Below, piece after piece: positions 11,651 to 22,469 of a stretch of 64,000 nt of DNA. Source of the stretch: Tolypocladium sp. Sup5 PDA-1 (Eukaryota; Ascomycota; Sordariomycetes; Hypocreales; Ophiocordycipitaceae); the NCBI GenBank assembly GCA_000750105.3, contig JPHH03000021.1, positions 450,955 through 514,954 on the forward strand, written 5' to 3'. Numbering within the stretch: the first letter of the stretch is position 1; each line of letters starts with the position of its first letter. The translations under genes and the position numbers were made by a program. A model generated the notes under the pieces. It made no database searches, was not told the DNA's origin, and worked only from the letters and a program-made list of their open reading frames with translations.

Positions 11651-12931
11651 ATGACCATGACTCTGGACACTTCCCAACAGCAGCGCTTCGGTCCTCCGAT
11701 GAGCTTTGACTACGCTGCCCATGCGCAACCCGCCTTCTCGAACCCTTGGTCGTCGTCTTCCTCGCCTTCCCAGTCGGCCGCCATCGCAGGCAACCCCATC
11801 TTTGTCGCCAGTCAGCAGCAGCCAGGCATGAACCACAGCATCGTGGCCGCGAAGCCTCAACCTGGCAGGGCCAGCACCAGCAGTGCGTCGTCGATGGCGT
11901 CTTACGGCTCGATGCCCGTTGCCCCCACATCAGCAGGTAAGCGCGACGCCCACCCCCTTAATGGTAGTGTCCAAGGGCAGTTCGACTTACGCGGTGTCCA
12001 ACAAGATCTCATGAGTATGAGCCGCCTGCACACTACTTCTGCAGGTTACGCTGATGCCACCTACGCCACCTCCGCCTCTCCTGTCAGCGGCCACTTTGCG
12101 CCTACGTCGGCCGCGCCGTATGAAGCAATGGGCTACGCTCCGGCACCCGGCCGGCCTGGCTTTGCCATGGGTCCGGAGGCTGACTCTGCCAGGAGGTTCT
12201 CCCAAAAACAGTCAGTACCCTTCATCTCGTCATTCATCGAGGCTCGGTGGTGGTATATAGAACTCTCAAGCTGACTGTGAGAGCAGAAACATGCCGGCGC
12301 ATGCAGATGATCGGAGGAGTTTTGCCGACGCTCTCGACGCCAGCCACGGCATGCTTGCCATGAGCCAAGAGACTCCCCGAAACATTTATGGCTGCCGCAA
12401 CGACCGTTCCTCGGTGGACTCGTACGGCTTCCCCTCAACACATTCTACGAGCTCGTCCATATCGTCCAGCGGTAATTTCAGTTCCTATTACGGCGACTCG
12501 GTCTCGGATTACTCAACTGCTGGCTCAGACATTGAATCGGTCAACTCGAGGACGCTGCCCAGACCGCAAGGACTCATGGGCTCCCAAATGCCGCCAGCAC
12601 CGCAGTCGATGATGGGCCAATTCAGCTCCAAGGTGTCGTCGAGCACTCAAAAGAAGCACAAGTGCAAGGTTTGCGACAAGCGATTTACGCGACCAAGCTC
12701 GCTCCAGACGCACATGTATAGCCACACTGGCGAGAAGCGTGAGTCCCCCCTGCCCTAGTCTCGCTTGGAAGCGTTGAAACTCGGGTTGCTAACTACGGCA
12801 CAGCATTCGCCTGCGAGGTCGAGGGATGTGGGCGCCACTTCTCCGTCGTCTCCAACCTCCGACGACACCGAAAAGTCCACCGTGGTGACGCCCGGTCTGA
12901 AGCAGGCTCAGAGGACCACCAGTCGGACTAA
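11651..12931 (+). CDS. C2H2 zinc-finger transcription factor, FlbC-like
   Basis: Probable nuclear DNA-binding regulator. Exons: 11651-12210 (possibly split by an in-frame intron 11937-12044), 12287-12738 and 12804-12931; TAA at 12929-12931. Intron 12211-12286 has a GCTGAC branch, and intron 12739-12803 has GTGAGT, a GCTAAC branch and CACAG. The product is 379 aa, or 343 aa if the optional intron is removed. The N-terminal two thirds are Ser/Gln/Pro-rich and low complexity. Two adjacent C2H2 fingers lie at the C-terminus: C-x2-C-x12-H-x3-H (CKVCDKRFTRPSSLQTHMYSH) then C-x4-C-x12-H-x3-H (CEVEGCGRHF...HRKVH), joined by TGEKPFA. Two C-terminal fingers of this sequence type match Aspergillus FlbC and its relatives, which act in asexual development. 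The exact orthology is inference. The large flanking deserts suit a heavily regulated developmental gene. Confidence 0.85.
11937..12044 (+). other. Optional in-frame intron in the C2H2 gene
   Basis: Begins GTAAGC and ends CTGCAG, is 108 nt (divisible by three) and has no in-frame stop. Both spliced and unspliced forms keep the frame, giving TSAG-YADA when spliced. The branch point is weak, so retention or a purely exonic reading is equally possible. Confidence 0.45.
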
Positions 12932-14302
12932 ATGTAGACGACCATATCATGAAATGCGTCGAGCTTCGCCGACACTCGGGGGTTTCACGACACGTTCTCG
13001 TCTGGAGCGAGACAACACATTCACCATCATATCTTTTACATACCGAAGCCACGAAGGTATCAAGCGTCCAACACCAGAACAAGGGTGGACTGGCAGCCGT
13101 TTTATCGAACGACGTTACGGAACAATTTAATGGAATGTTTCTATCACCTGGATATACATCTACGACAACAGTGGCATAGAGAAGGCGAGAAAAAGGCCGG
13201 GGAGGCCAAAAGCCGCGGCGAGGTGGCGCGGCTGTGTATATGATTCGAGTCGATCGTTTCCGGTTGGGGCGCTTTTGCATTGAGCGAGCTCATCAAGCCA
13301 GCCATCAAGAGGAGGCCTCGCGTTGTACTTTTGTTTTTGCTCGGAATTTCTTGGATGGTTACCCATTGGTCCACGGGGACCGACACTCGGGTTGACCCAA
13401 AGATACCCATCCACGGCGTTGAGGTTGCCATTTGGTGGTTATACTAGTTTATGCAGAGTTGCTGGCTGGGGAGCATTATACGGTTCGAAGCGTTTGCCCT
13501 CGCTTTCTGCGTTGCCCAACTCGGGCATGGTTGGGGTATCCCCTCGTTACGGATGAGAAAGTCGGGGAGCAAGACGGGGTTTGGGAAGACGGGACCTGGA
13601 CTGTTCGCCTGGCCGGCAACGGGCAGGCCAGTGTACGAATAGTTTCTATCTTACGGTGATGATATACCCGATCGATACATGGTGTCAAGAGTTTTGTGTT
13701 GTTGATGGACATGTGCTGTGAGAGACTTACAGGACAGGCGGGCAGCGCGAAGAGCTGCTTGCTGCCTCATGGACTTTCCGAAGATTGGGCGATTACGTTT
13801 AATCTAATTGAAGGCACTTTTGAAGAGCAGACGTCGCGGAAATAGACCTGCATGCTGGCTGCTGCAAGCTGGATATTGCTTGGTGCCGCAGGTGATTCTA
13901 TCCCGATGTTGCCTATCTATGTACAGCACGCTCCGCTGCAACGCACGGCGACTGTCTGGACGAGATGTCCATCTCCACATCGGGCCATGATGCGGCTGTT
14001 GGGTTACTGGATGCAGAAGGCAGACGCCGTTTGACAGGTGCCCAAGCGACCTTCCCGATTCTCTTGGCATTATCATGCCCACCATCGGCTCCGCGTTTGA
14101 TGTGTGATGCCCCGTTATATCGGGATGCATGAGCCGTCGCGTGATGTTTAGCTTTGCAGTTTTGCCGACACCACCGCCAGCTGTTGACTGGATGAGCATG
14201 GGATTTCTGGTGCCTCAGCTTGATGGATGGCCTTGCCCGGAGGCTTGTCCCAAAGGGGCGGCCGGGGAACAGGGCAGGAAAGGGGGTACGGGCGTTGTGT
14301 GT

Positions 14303-14343
<41 letters not shown>
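14303..14343. repeat. (GT)n microsatellite
   Basis: About twenty GT/TG dinucleotides, nearly uninterrupted. Likely length-polymorphic between strains. Confidence 0.9.
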
Positions 14344-14345
<2 letters not shown>

Positions 14346-14610
14346 ACACTTTAAACTGCAGACCAGATCGTGATCGAGGGAAAGGGGGAGTGGTGCACTG
14401 CAAGCCCGCTTTGCATCTCATGGGAGGCGCTGTACGAAGTACGAGTAGGGGGTGCAAGGCAGGTTCGGGAAAGGCCCATGTCCCGTTTCTTTGAGTGAGC
14501 ATTCCGCCGTGCTTCTTCTTGTTCGTCTTTGAAACTTGCCATCTCACCTCGTGTCCTGGACAGCAACAACGCAAAACAAGGACGCGCAAGCTAATGCTCC
14601 ACCGCCTTCT

Positions 14611-14645
14611 CTGTTGCTGCTGCTACTGCTGTTGCTGCTGCTGCC
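14611..14645. repeat. Imperfect CTG triplet repeat
   Basis: Roughly eleven CTG/CTA/TTG triplets in non-coding DNA, with no supporting gene model around them. Confidence 0.7.
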
Positions 14646-14981
14646 ACCACCAGAGATGCGTGCCCAGTCTTCCAGGTATGTAGGGACTAAGTTAACGTAC
14701 ACACTGCGCTGCTGCTGCCGCCGTTGGCATTTGATGGTTCAAAGAACAGGGGGGCGTGCGAGCAGCAGCGCGAGGCGGAACATTGCGGGTGATCACGCAC
14801 CCAACGGGGAATGGCACGGGCGTTTCAGAGTCGACCATCACTGCTCAAAGGGGCATGACGGCCCCAGATGGCGGGTGTTGTCAAGACCGGACAAGCTTTG
14901 TGGGGTTGGGGGAGAGCGACAGGGGGAGGCTTTCGCAGCTGGTTCGCGGGGACATATTGGGAGAGGGGGGTGGGGGGTGCA

Positions 14982-15010
14982 TGTACGAAGTACGAGTACT
15001 CCGTACGGAG
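14982..15010. repeat. Compound GTAC palindrome
   Basis: Overlapping GTACGAAGTAC, GTACGAGTAC and TACTCCGTACGGAG units form nested inverted repeats in about 30 bases. Same family as the other GTAC palindromes here. Confidence 0.7.
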
Positions 15011-15284
15011 GACGAGTATGGGATTTGTGGCTTAGCTGGGGTGGGAACGCGGGTGGAGATGCCATCGTCGTTTCGACGATTGAACAGACGACAACACCAC
15101 CGCCGGGCCTTGCAAGACAGGGAAGCGGTATCCGTACAGTAGACGCGCAGGCGTATATACGGTATTGTATTATTGTACGTCGACGCCAGCGCCCGCGGTG
15201 GAGACGAAACGAACGAACCCTTGGAACCGCCCGAGGTGAGTGAGATGGGCGATGGAGATGCATCCTGGCGTGTATTTCACTGCA

Positions 15285-15303
15285 GTATGTACTTCGTACA
15301 TAC
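15285..15303. repeat. Inverted repeat GTATGTAC-TTC-GTACATAC
   Basis: Perfect 8-bp arms with a 3-base centre, in non-coding DNA. Member of the GTAC palindrome family. Confidence 0.7.
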
Positions 15304-15458
15304 AGTGTCGTAGCAGACGGCAAACGGGCAATCATCCGCACGTGAGACCAACCTCGCTTGCGGAACGCCTGCCTGTTGGAGATGCGATGCCGCCGTCAAC
15401 GTCCGCTTGGTATACCGGTGATGCTGCCGAACCCTGACCGACTACGCGCCGGCCGGGC

Positions 15459-15472
15459 TACTCGTACGAGTA
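15459..15472. repeat. Perfect 14-bp palindrome TACTCGTACGAGTA, copy 1
   Basis: Self-complementary over all 14 bases. An identical copy lies 1 kb away at 16463-16476. Confidence 0.8.
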
Positions 15473-16462
15473 AGACGGCGACGCCTTATCTGCTTGCAGA
15501 GAAGCCTCGGTGGCAAAGGCGGCCAACAAAGCCGTGTTCCCGCATCGTCTTATGTATTGCACGCACGTATGACTCGGGAGGATGGTGTAGGTTTTCGCCT
15601 CTGCTGGCTTGGAGATGGCTTGCGTTGTGGTGTAGCGCATGTACGAATGCGTAGTACGTACAGGCATGCCGCAGACACTTGACTCGAGGAACGCGGTCAT
15701 TGTCGACGCCGTCAGACTTGGCTTATCTTCAACCGACACACCCCAAAATAACCCACAAGGCCGATCCTCCAATTTACTGTAGAGATTGTTTTATCTTGGA
15801 GAAAAGACCCAAAACGGCCACGAGAGCGACAGACAAAGGCTATTCTTGGCAGGGCCCGGTGATGCTCGACGGGGAAAGCTTGGCCTAAGCTTGACCATTC
15901 GCCCGGTTTTCTCTCCTCCCTCGCCCGCACCGCCCGGGAGAGCGGCGCGGGTGGTGGCTACATCGTCTGGCAAACCCGGCACCGGCAAGCAGAAACGGGG
16001 CCTGATGTGGTGCGTGCGTCTTGCTGCTTTGGGCAGGAGCTTTTCGCTTTGGGATGCGGCCTTGTTGCGGGCTGTCGTGGTCTTGGTATCCTTTGCGACA
16101 CTGATGGTGTTCGCTGTCACCGAGTTTGAGAATGTGCATTTTGTACTCCGTAGCCGTACAGTACATCAACAGCTTCTCCCGACCTTCATCCCTGGGAAGG
16201 AGGAGAGATGAAGACCAGGTAGGGGGGTGTGGATGCAGGCAAGGGTGGGCGACGTCACTGAGAGGGGCCCGCTCGTCGCTTGTGATGCTGATGACGCTGG
16301 AGGCTTGTCGGATGCGGCGCGCCTTGGTTGCGATATTCAGGGTCCTGCTTGGCGGCCGGCGGCACTGTCGTCGAGCTTGAAGCCTGTTTGGCCACCCGGG
16401 CCCACGGAGGCAGACGATTGCAGCCCCGTGAAGGCGTTCGTGTGGTTGCGCAAACAGATACC

Positions 16463-16476
16463 TACTCGTACGAGTA
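16463..16476. repeat. Perfect 14-bp palindrome TACTCGTACGAGTA, copy 2
   Basis: Identical to the copy at 15459-15472 and followed directly by a TATGTACATACATA run that extends the palindromic character. Confidence 0.8.
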
Positions 16477-16578
16477 TGTACATACATACGAAACGTCAAG
16501 TACCCTCCCACACCAACCTGGCGCCCGAGGTACAAGCTGCCACGGCTCCCCGTCGTCGTTGAATTAGTCCACAAGGAA

Positions 16579-16586
16579 TGACGTCA
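16579..16586. promoter_or_regulatory. Perfect CRE/ATF palindrome TGACGTCA
   Basis: Second exact TGACGTCA in a gene-poor stretch. Close by are TAACGTAC and TAACGTCA near 16634-16656. A bZIP site is possible but no target gene can be named. Confidence 0.35.
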
Positions 16587-17853
16587 GTGGCTCCGGCATC
16601 AGGGTCTCAGCGGCTCCGCTCGGGGGCTCCACAGTAACGTACCCGTAACGTCATTTTCCGGCATGTTGGTTGGCTGGGGAACCCTCCAGCGGAGAAGCAG
16701 CCCCTGCCGCACCCCGCTCCGTCTCCCCTTGCTAGCTCGGGGGGCGTGTGGCAAGTACGGACTACGCGATGCAGAATGGACCTGGTGGAAGATGTTTGCG
16801 CACCAGTTGAAGGAAAATGGATTTGATTACGGCGAAAGGTGGGGAGGGACTTGCTTTCCTTGACTATCGTGTCAGGGCATGGCCTGGATATGTGCTGTTT
16901 CAGACGGGCTTTTCACATATTGAAGAGGCGTTGAAGGACGGATTCCGACTCGCCTCCAGGGTAGCCTGAATGCCCCCAAAGAGTGGGTGGCTGTTTGAGG
17001 ACGTCCCGTCAGATAGAGTGACCCGACGGCTGGCGCCCGCCTCCCGAGACCGCGCCCCGTCCTCCTTCGAGAACGATAATTCAGGCGTGCTTATTACCTC
17101 ACCCTCTCTATGCTCTTATTCGAAACACAGAAAGAGCCCACCCCGGTGGGGGTCCTGCACGTGCTGACAGTGCTCCTCTTTCATGTACGGACGGCGGGCA
17201 GTGGGCGAAATAGATTGCGCGGTCCGGGGGAGAGGGATGGATGGAGCCTATTCGTACAACTGGCCGCCCCAGCGTCGCAGCGGGGGCCGTCTTGTTTTAT
17301 TTTCAGTACGGAGTAACGTTAGCAATCAAGCTTTTCAGCTGTGCGACCACATCGATTGTAGGGGAGCCCGCCGGGGACGCCCGGTCCTGCCTGGGATGGC
17401 AGTCTCGCGGCTGTGATCGCCGGGCGTGCAACTCGGCGCCTGGGGGTCTCAAGCTTCCTCTCCATCGCCGGGGCAGAGACACGGATTCGGCCTCTGCGGC
17501 CCGTACGGCCGTGCGGTAAACCGCCCGCCATGCTCGTCTTGGCAAGTCCGGAGCCTTTCCGTGGCCCTCCCGGCAGCGGCGCCGAATCAAGACTCCAGGC
17601 CGGCGACCTCAAGATAAGCCGTCCTGGATCGTCGCCCAGCTGTAAACCGAGCAGTTTCAGCATCTCCAGCAGTTCGTGGTCCCCGTCTCTCTTTACGAAA
17701 GCGATGGTGGTCAGACGATGTCTCGCTGCCAGATCACATCTATGTGGGGAAGGTCGTCGATGCTTCCCCGCGATCCGCGCCGTGTTGATCATTGATGATG
17801 TACATACAGTAGGAAGTTGCTCCATATTATCCCTCCCACGGACAGACATATGA

Positions 17854-17868
17854 ATGTACGGAGTACAT
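17854..17868. repeat. Inverted repeat ATGTAC-GGA-GTACAT
   Basis: Six-base perfect arms around GGA; the commonest form (GTACGGAGTAC core) of the palindrome family in this window. Confidence 0.7.
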
Positions 17869-18767
17869 GTGCGCCTAATCGAACGCATCGAAGCAGGGAA
17901 GCTCGAAACTACAACGCGCTTTGCATCATCACCTCCGTCATCCGCGGCATCACCACCATGCCTGTTGTCGATGGTGGCGCCTCGTCCGGAGACAGAGCCG
18001 CTTCAAAGCGACAGCGGAATATCCCTCGCCAGGGAGCAAGCATGGATCTCGAAATACGGCTCTGCAGAGCGCGTGACCGTCGGGCATCTGAGATGATTTG
18101 GGACGGTTCGATCGAATACGAGCCCATGGATACATCACTGTGACTGCAACACGTGGGTACATTGACATTCGGAGCTCTTACAATCACACGTCTGCATATG
18201 CCTGGACAAGTCTGGCCAAAGTTTTCATTTCAGATTACTGCCACATTCCCCCCTTTGTTGCAAGCCGTAGCCAGCCTCAGTCATCTGACTGCCATATTTC
18301 CTCCAACACTCAAAGAAAAAGGTGCATAATTTGCTTGACAGTCTTGGTGACGGAGACTTGCCTGAAGTTAATGTACATTGAACGACGTCAAGAAGAGAAA
18401 GGCGACAAAGGGAGCCGAAAACAGTGACGGCTCTGCAGTATCTGGCGTGAAAGGGAAAAAGGGTTAAACATTAACCAGTGTTCATGACCTCATGAAAAAG
18501 ACGAGCTGATTTAAAAAGAGAACCGTACAAGAGACGGATTGGTCGCGCCGAATGGAGGTACCGCTAACTCTTCCTCCAGTGTCAACGGGGGCATCGCCGT
18601 CTCCGGGATTCCGGGTGAAGGTGCTGTGACTCAAGGATTCGCTGTCTAGGACTGTGCATCCTTTCCGAAAGTGCAATGCTTTGGTGTATCGTATTCCGCG
18701 CCCTATCCAACGCCAAACGCAAACAAGACATGCAGGCTAAAACGACGACTCAACGCTCATGCTTCGA

Positions 18768-21700
18768 TCATACGTGCGGCGCAGCAGGACGGCTCTTGCC
18801 GAGCGACTCGAGGAGTTCGTGCGGAGGTATCCTCTGCATGCCGCTTCCTCGATCGTACATGGACGTAGGTGCTGGAGCGTATCCCTCGCGCTTCTTTCGC
18901 AACCGGTCCAAGACGATGCCGCCCAGCACAAGCAAAAGAACGAGCGCCAGCGATATCGCCAGACCGATCAGAACGACAAAGACCAGGGGCATATGGCTAT
19001 CCCCTGAAGAGAAGAAGTTGTCCTTTTGCGTGAAGATCTTGGCAATACTTCCAGCACCATTCCCCGAGTTCGTCGTGAGCACGTATGGCTGGTAATGTGT
19101 GCCGTTGTAGATTGCAGCCGAGACTGTGCCGACGTTGGGAATGTCGATGGAGCCGGTAAGCATCAATACCTGCTTGTCGTCCAGAATGTCTGTCTTGTCG
19201 TGGCTCTTGGTGAGCGCAAAGACTTGGAGGCTTCGCAAAACGGTGCTCGCGGGAAGGGCTTCCTTGGCAGACAGCCACTTGCTGCCATCGTACTTCATGA
19301 GGAACACCGCGCCGTCATTGGCCGACTTTCCAGCGATCCAAACTTGATTGGCATCGCCCGACGCCGGAGTCATCACCTGGACGGGTCCTGGGATGCTGTC
19401 TGCGCCAGCGAAGGCTGCCCAGGTCTGCTTCTTGGCGTTATATGATGCCATGAACCGCTTGTCGGTGCCGTTGGCGAGCATGTCGCCGCCGGCAATAAGC
19501 GTCGAGTCGCTGGACCACATGAGAGACAGTACTTCGCCCGCCAAGCCGGTTCCTGGCTGGATCCATTGGTCCGAATCTGCGTTGTAGACGCAGATGCCCG
19601 GGCAATCCAAGGCTCCAGCTTTGGTGAAGGCGCCAGCGACGTAAACCTCCGAGGTGTCAGGTCGGACGCTGATGGCAGACACGGTGCCGTTTCCGCCAGC
19701 AACAGGAGCCGGCTGGTTGGCGAATGCCTTGGCTTTCATGTCGTAGGCGATAACTCCATTGATCTGGTTGTCGTCGATGGCACCGCTGACTTTTCCTCCA
19801 GCATAGAGCACGCTTCCACGAAGTGCGACTGTGGTAAAGGTAGACTCGGTGGAAATGCCGGCACCTAGCCCACTGACAGATCCCCCGTCACCCCCGTCGA
19901 TGAACACCAGGTTGTTGATTGTGGAGCCGTCCTTCGATTGGGCCGTGAAGTGCCCGGCGAGAATCGTGATGTTGCTGTTGCCATTGTCGTAGAAAGTCCC
20001 TGTGGCGACACCGCGCAGAGTTTGGGCTGAGAGGCCGTCCCGGCGACTGACCTTGGAGGCAGGTCCCTGCGCTTGTATGTTGACTGGGAAATTTCCGAGG
20101 CCCGCGTCACTTAGAGTGGCAGCGCCGTTCGCGCCAAGTAGCGCCGACGACACCGACCCTGCAAAGAGAGTGTCGTTGTTGGGAAGGTCAAGGATGGCGG
20201 CGCTGAGAATGCCTCTGTAGGTGGGAACAGGACCAGCGAGATTCTGCAGCCAATTGCCTTTCGATGGGACCCAGATGGCGAAGCCATCAACAGGAGCATC
20301 CTTGTTGCTGCCGAACCCGTTGCACTTGGAGAACGTTCCAGTGAAAGTGATGACAGTCTCCGTGGTATTCGCGGTGACGTTGACCAGTAGGGGGACAACA
20401 TTTTGCACCCGTCCGTCAACACCGGCTCCCAGCGTACTCCAGGAATTTGCCTTTGTGTCGTACACGGCAACGTGGTTCAGGCCGTCCTTGCCCTTGGTCT
20501 CTGTGTTGTTGAAGTCGCCGCCGGCATAGAGCTTGGAATCCTCGAGGTGCATGTCTAGGACTTGTCCGTTGAGGCCACCATCGAGGGACTGCACCTCGTT
20601 GTTCGCCCCACGAACACTGACAATGTTGACGTGCTTGTCGGATGTGAAGTTTCCACCAATATAGATCACGTCGCCAGATGTGACGAGCGACTTCACAGCC
20701 GAGTTTCGTTCGAAACCAGAGCCGAGCTTGTTAATCGCCGACTTGTCCAGGTCTGAGATTGAGGCAGCCCCATTGTCTGGGTCGAAGTCGAAGAGTCCAT
20801 TGAGTCCTCCGGTAGAGTTGATGAGGGTGAACCCTACCCGCTGGGCAACGATGGTCAGCTTTTCGACGCCTTGGCCCGCGAGCGGGGTTATCGTAACGCT
20901 GGGCTTAAAGCTGTCGGAAGTCTTCTCGATGTAGCCGAAATAGATCTGGTCGTATTTGTCGAAGTTGTTGGTTTGGAAGAGGGTGCTTGAAAACTCGGCG
21001 TTGATGGTGCCGGTCGACATCGTTCCAGTCACGTTGACCCGACCTCTCGTATCGCAGGTCTCGTCGGGCTTGCAGCCTGGCGTATACATGTTGACGGAGT
21101 AGTTGCCCGACTCTCGGATGCTCGGGAAAAATACGATGGAGGCTGACTTGGGCGTAATATCCCCGGACAACTGCGCAGTCAAGTAGTCCGCGTTGCTCTG
21201 CCCAGAAGGCGAATGCTTCCAAGGGCCGGTGGACGTTGCCGTGGAAGGGAGCTCGACGCCTCCGCAGCTCGGCTCATTGAAGTCGGCAATGGCATAGGCG
21301 AAAATGTCGTCCTGGAATAGCTCGACCCCTGCCAGGCCGGCGCCGCTGCCGTACCAGTCAGAGATGGCGATTTGAAAGCTGTTCATCCCCACTCGGTTGA
21401 CAAAGCGGAAATCCTGGAACTTGACATTGGGATCATGGCTCAAGGGGCATTCGCTCGTGCAGGTCGCGTTTTGCCCGGTGGCAGGATCGACGTAGGTCAA
21501 GTTCATGATTCCGTTGAGTGGAAAGGCAAGGAAACGGAAGGTCTTGGTCCCGCGACCATCTTGGTTGGTGTTCCATAGCCTGAGCTTGGTAGGCTCAAAT
21601 CCAAAGCCGAACTTTGCCTCCCAGGTGCCAGGGGTCTGGTCCCGCAGCAGCCAAGTTTTGCCAGCACCACCGGCGCCCGCAGCGCAAACCACACTCTTTG

Positions 21701-22469
21701 GATCACTGAAACCATTCGTCGATGCGCTGTTGGTGGCGGTGACGTTGGCCGTGGACAAGTTGATGATCTGGCCATCTGGTTGGCTTGGCGTACTGGCATT
21801 TCCCAATCCGGTGAAACTTCCTCCAAAGATGATGTGGCCATTTGAAGCCTTGGTGATGGCTTCCACAGGGCCGTTGAATCCAGCAAAGGGTAGGTTTGTC
21901 CACCCTTTCGTACCAAACCATGCGAGGGCATTTGTCGAATTGGCTCCCTTGAAGCTTCCACCGACGTACACCGTCTCTCGCTCCTGGTCGCAATATACGG
22001 CGTTGACCTCACCCTCGAGACCTTTGAGGGATGTCACCTCGGTTGTGTTTGGGTTGAAAAGGGCGATTGCCGTTGATTCAGTGCCGTCCAGACTTGTGAA
22101 ATTACCACCGATAATTACTCCATTCAATTCGCCGTTTCTTCGCTTGAACGTGCACATGGTGCGAATCGAGGCGTCGGTGGAAACGATCGGGACCAGGACG
22201 CCATTGGGCAGCCGTGTGAGAAGGGACTCGCTGCCATTTGTGCTGAGTGGTTTCGATGTTTGGCCCTCGAACTCGTAGAGCGAAATGCCGTTGTAGTCTC
22301 CAGCAATGGCTATCCTCCCCAAATTAGAAAAATCAAGGTTCGCTGAAGGCACCGGTTTGAACTCGATGGCCTGGGATAATGACGGTGCGAGCGCTGCCAA
22401 TGCGAGCAGTCCGGAGCCCAAGGGCTCTGGTCGGCGCGCCGCACGCCGCCGTCGAAAGGGCAGCCTCAT
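18768..22469 (-). CDS. rax2: Rax2, polarity/bud-site landmark membrane glycoprotein
   Basis: Cell-surface landmark of the Rax1/Rax2 pair that helps choose and maintain sites of polarised growth. Single exon, 1233 aa, start ATG at 22467-22469. An N-terminal basic stretch is followed by a hydrophobic signal segment (LGSGLLALAALAPSLSQA, about residues 18-35). A very long extracellular part follows with repeated VYVGGSF/IIFGGSF/IYIGGNF-type beta-propeller strands and many N-x-S/T glycosylation sites. One transmembrane helix lies at about residues 1160-1190 (FVVLIGLAISLALVLLLVLG), then a short basic cytoplasmic tail of about 40 residues. Length and architecture equal those of fungal Rax2. It stands alone between two gene-poor stretches. 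Confidence 0.95.
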   Translation of the reverse strand: MRLPFRRRRAARRPEPLGSGLLALAALAPSLSQAIEFKPVPSANLDFSNLGRIAIAGDYNGISLYEFEGQTSKPLSTNGSESLLTRLPNGVLVPIVSTDASIRTMCTFKRRNGELNGVIIGGNFTSLDGTESTAIALFNPNTTEVTSLKGLEGEVNAVYCDQERETVYVGGSFKGANSTNALAWFGTKGWTNLPFAGFNGPVEAITKASNGHIIFGGSFTGLGNASTPSQPDGQIINLSTANVTATNSASTNGFSDPKSVVCAAGAGGAGKTWLLRDQTPGTWEAKFGFGFEPTKLRLWNTNQDGRGTKTFRFLAFPLNGIMNLTYVDPATGQNATCTSECPLSHDPNVKFQDFRFVNRVGMNSFQIAISDWYGSGAGLAGVELFQDDIFAYAIADFNEPSCGGVELPSTATSTGPWKHSPSGQSNADYLTAQLSGDITPKSASIVFFPSIRESGNYSVNMYTPGCKPDETCDTRGRVNVTGTMSTGTINAEFSSTLFQTNNFDKYDQIYFGYIEKTSDSFKPSVTITPLAGQGVEKLTIVAQRVGFTLINSTGGLNGLFDFDPDNGAASISDLDKSAINKLGSGFERNSAVKSLVTSGDVIYIGGNFTSDKHVNIVSVRGANNEVQSLDGGLNGQVLDMHLEDSKLYAGGDFNNTETKGKDGLNHVAVYDTKANSWSTLGAGVDGRVQNVVPLLVNVTANTTETVITFTGTFSKCNGFGSNKDAPVDGFAIWVPSKGNWLQNLAGPVPTYRGILSAAILDLPNNDTLFAGSVSSALLGANGAATLSDAGLGNFPVNIQAQGPASKVSRRDGLSAQTLRGVATGTFYDNGNSNITILAGHFTAQSKDGSTINNLVFIDGGDGGSVSGLGAGISTESTFTTVALRGSVLYAGGKVSGAIDDNQINGVIAYDMKAKAFANQPAPVAGGNGTVSAISVRPDTSEVYVAGAFTKAGALDCPGICVYNADSDQWIQPGTGLAGEVLSLMWSSDSTLIAGGDMLANGTDKRFMASYNAKKQTWAAFAGADSIPGPVQVMTPASGDANQVWIAGKSANDGAVFLMKYDGSKWLSAKEALPASTVLRSLQVFALTKSHDKTDILDDKQVLMLTGSIDIPNVGTVSAAIYNGTHYQPYVLTTNSGNGAGSIAKIFTQKDNFFSSGDSHMPLVFVVLIGLAISLALVLLLVLGGIVLDRLRKKREGYAPAPTSMYDRGSGMQRIPPHELLESLGKSRPAAPHV

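Larger units (their letters stand above)
12932..18767. other. Gene-poor region between C2H2 gene and rax2 (5.8 kb)
   Basis: No supported gene on either strand. The longest frames (about 190-235 codons) are compositionally biased, overlap one another in several phases and lack domains or splice logic. Contents that stand out are a (GT)n microsatellite, a CTG-rich tract, a cluster of GTAC palindromes from 14431 to 17868, and a perfect CRE palindrome at 16579-16586. It contains the 3' flanks of two converging genes. Confidence 0.6.

Noticed and set aside
14536..16574. Frames of 190-235 codons on both strands (for example 14536-15243 plus, 15885-16574 minus)
   Set aside because: No domain, no splice logic, biased composition, and they run through microsatellites and palindromes.
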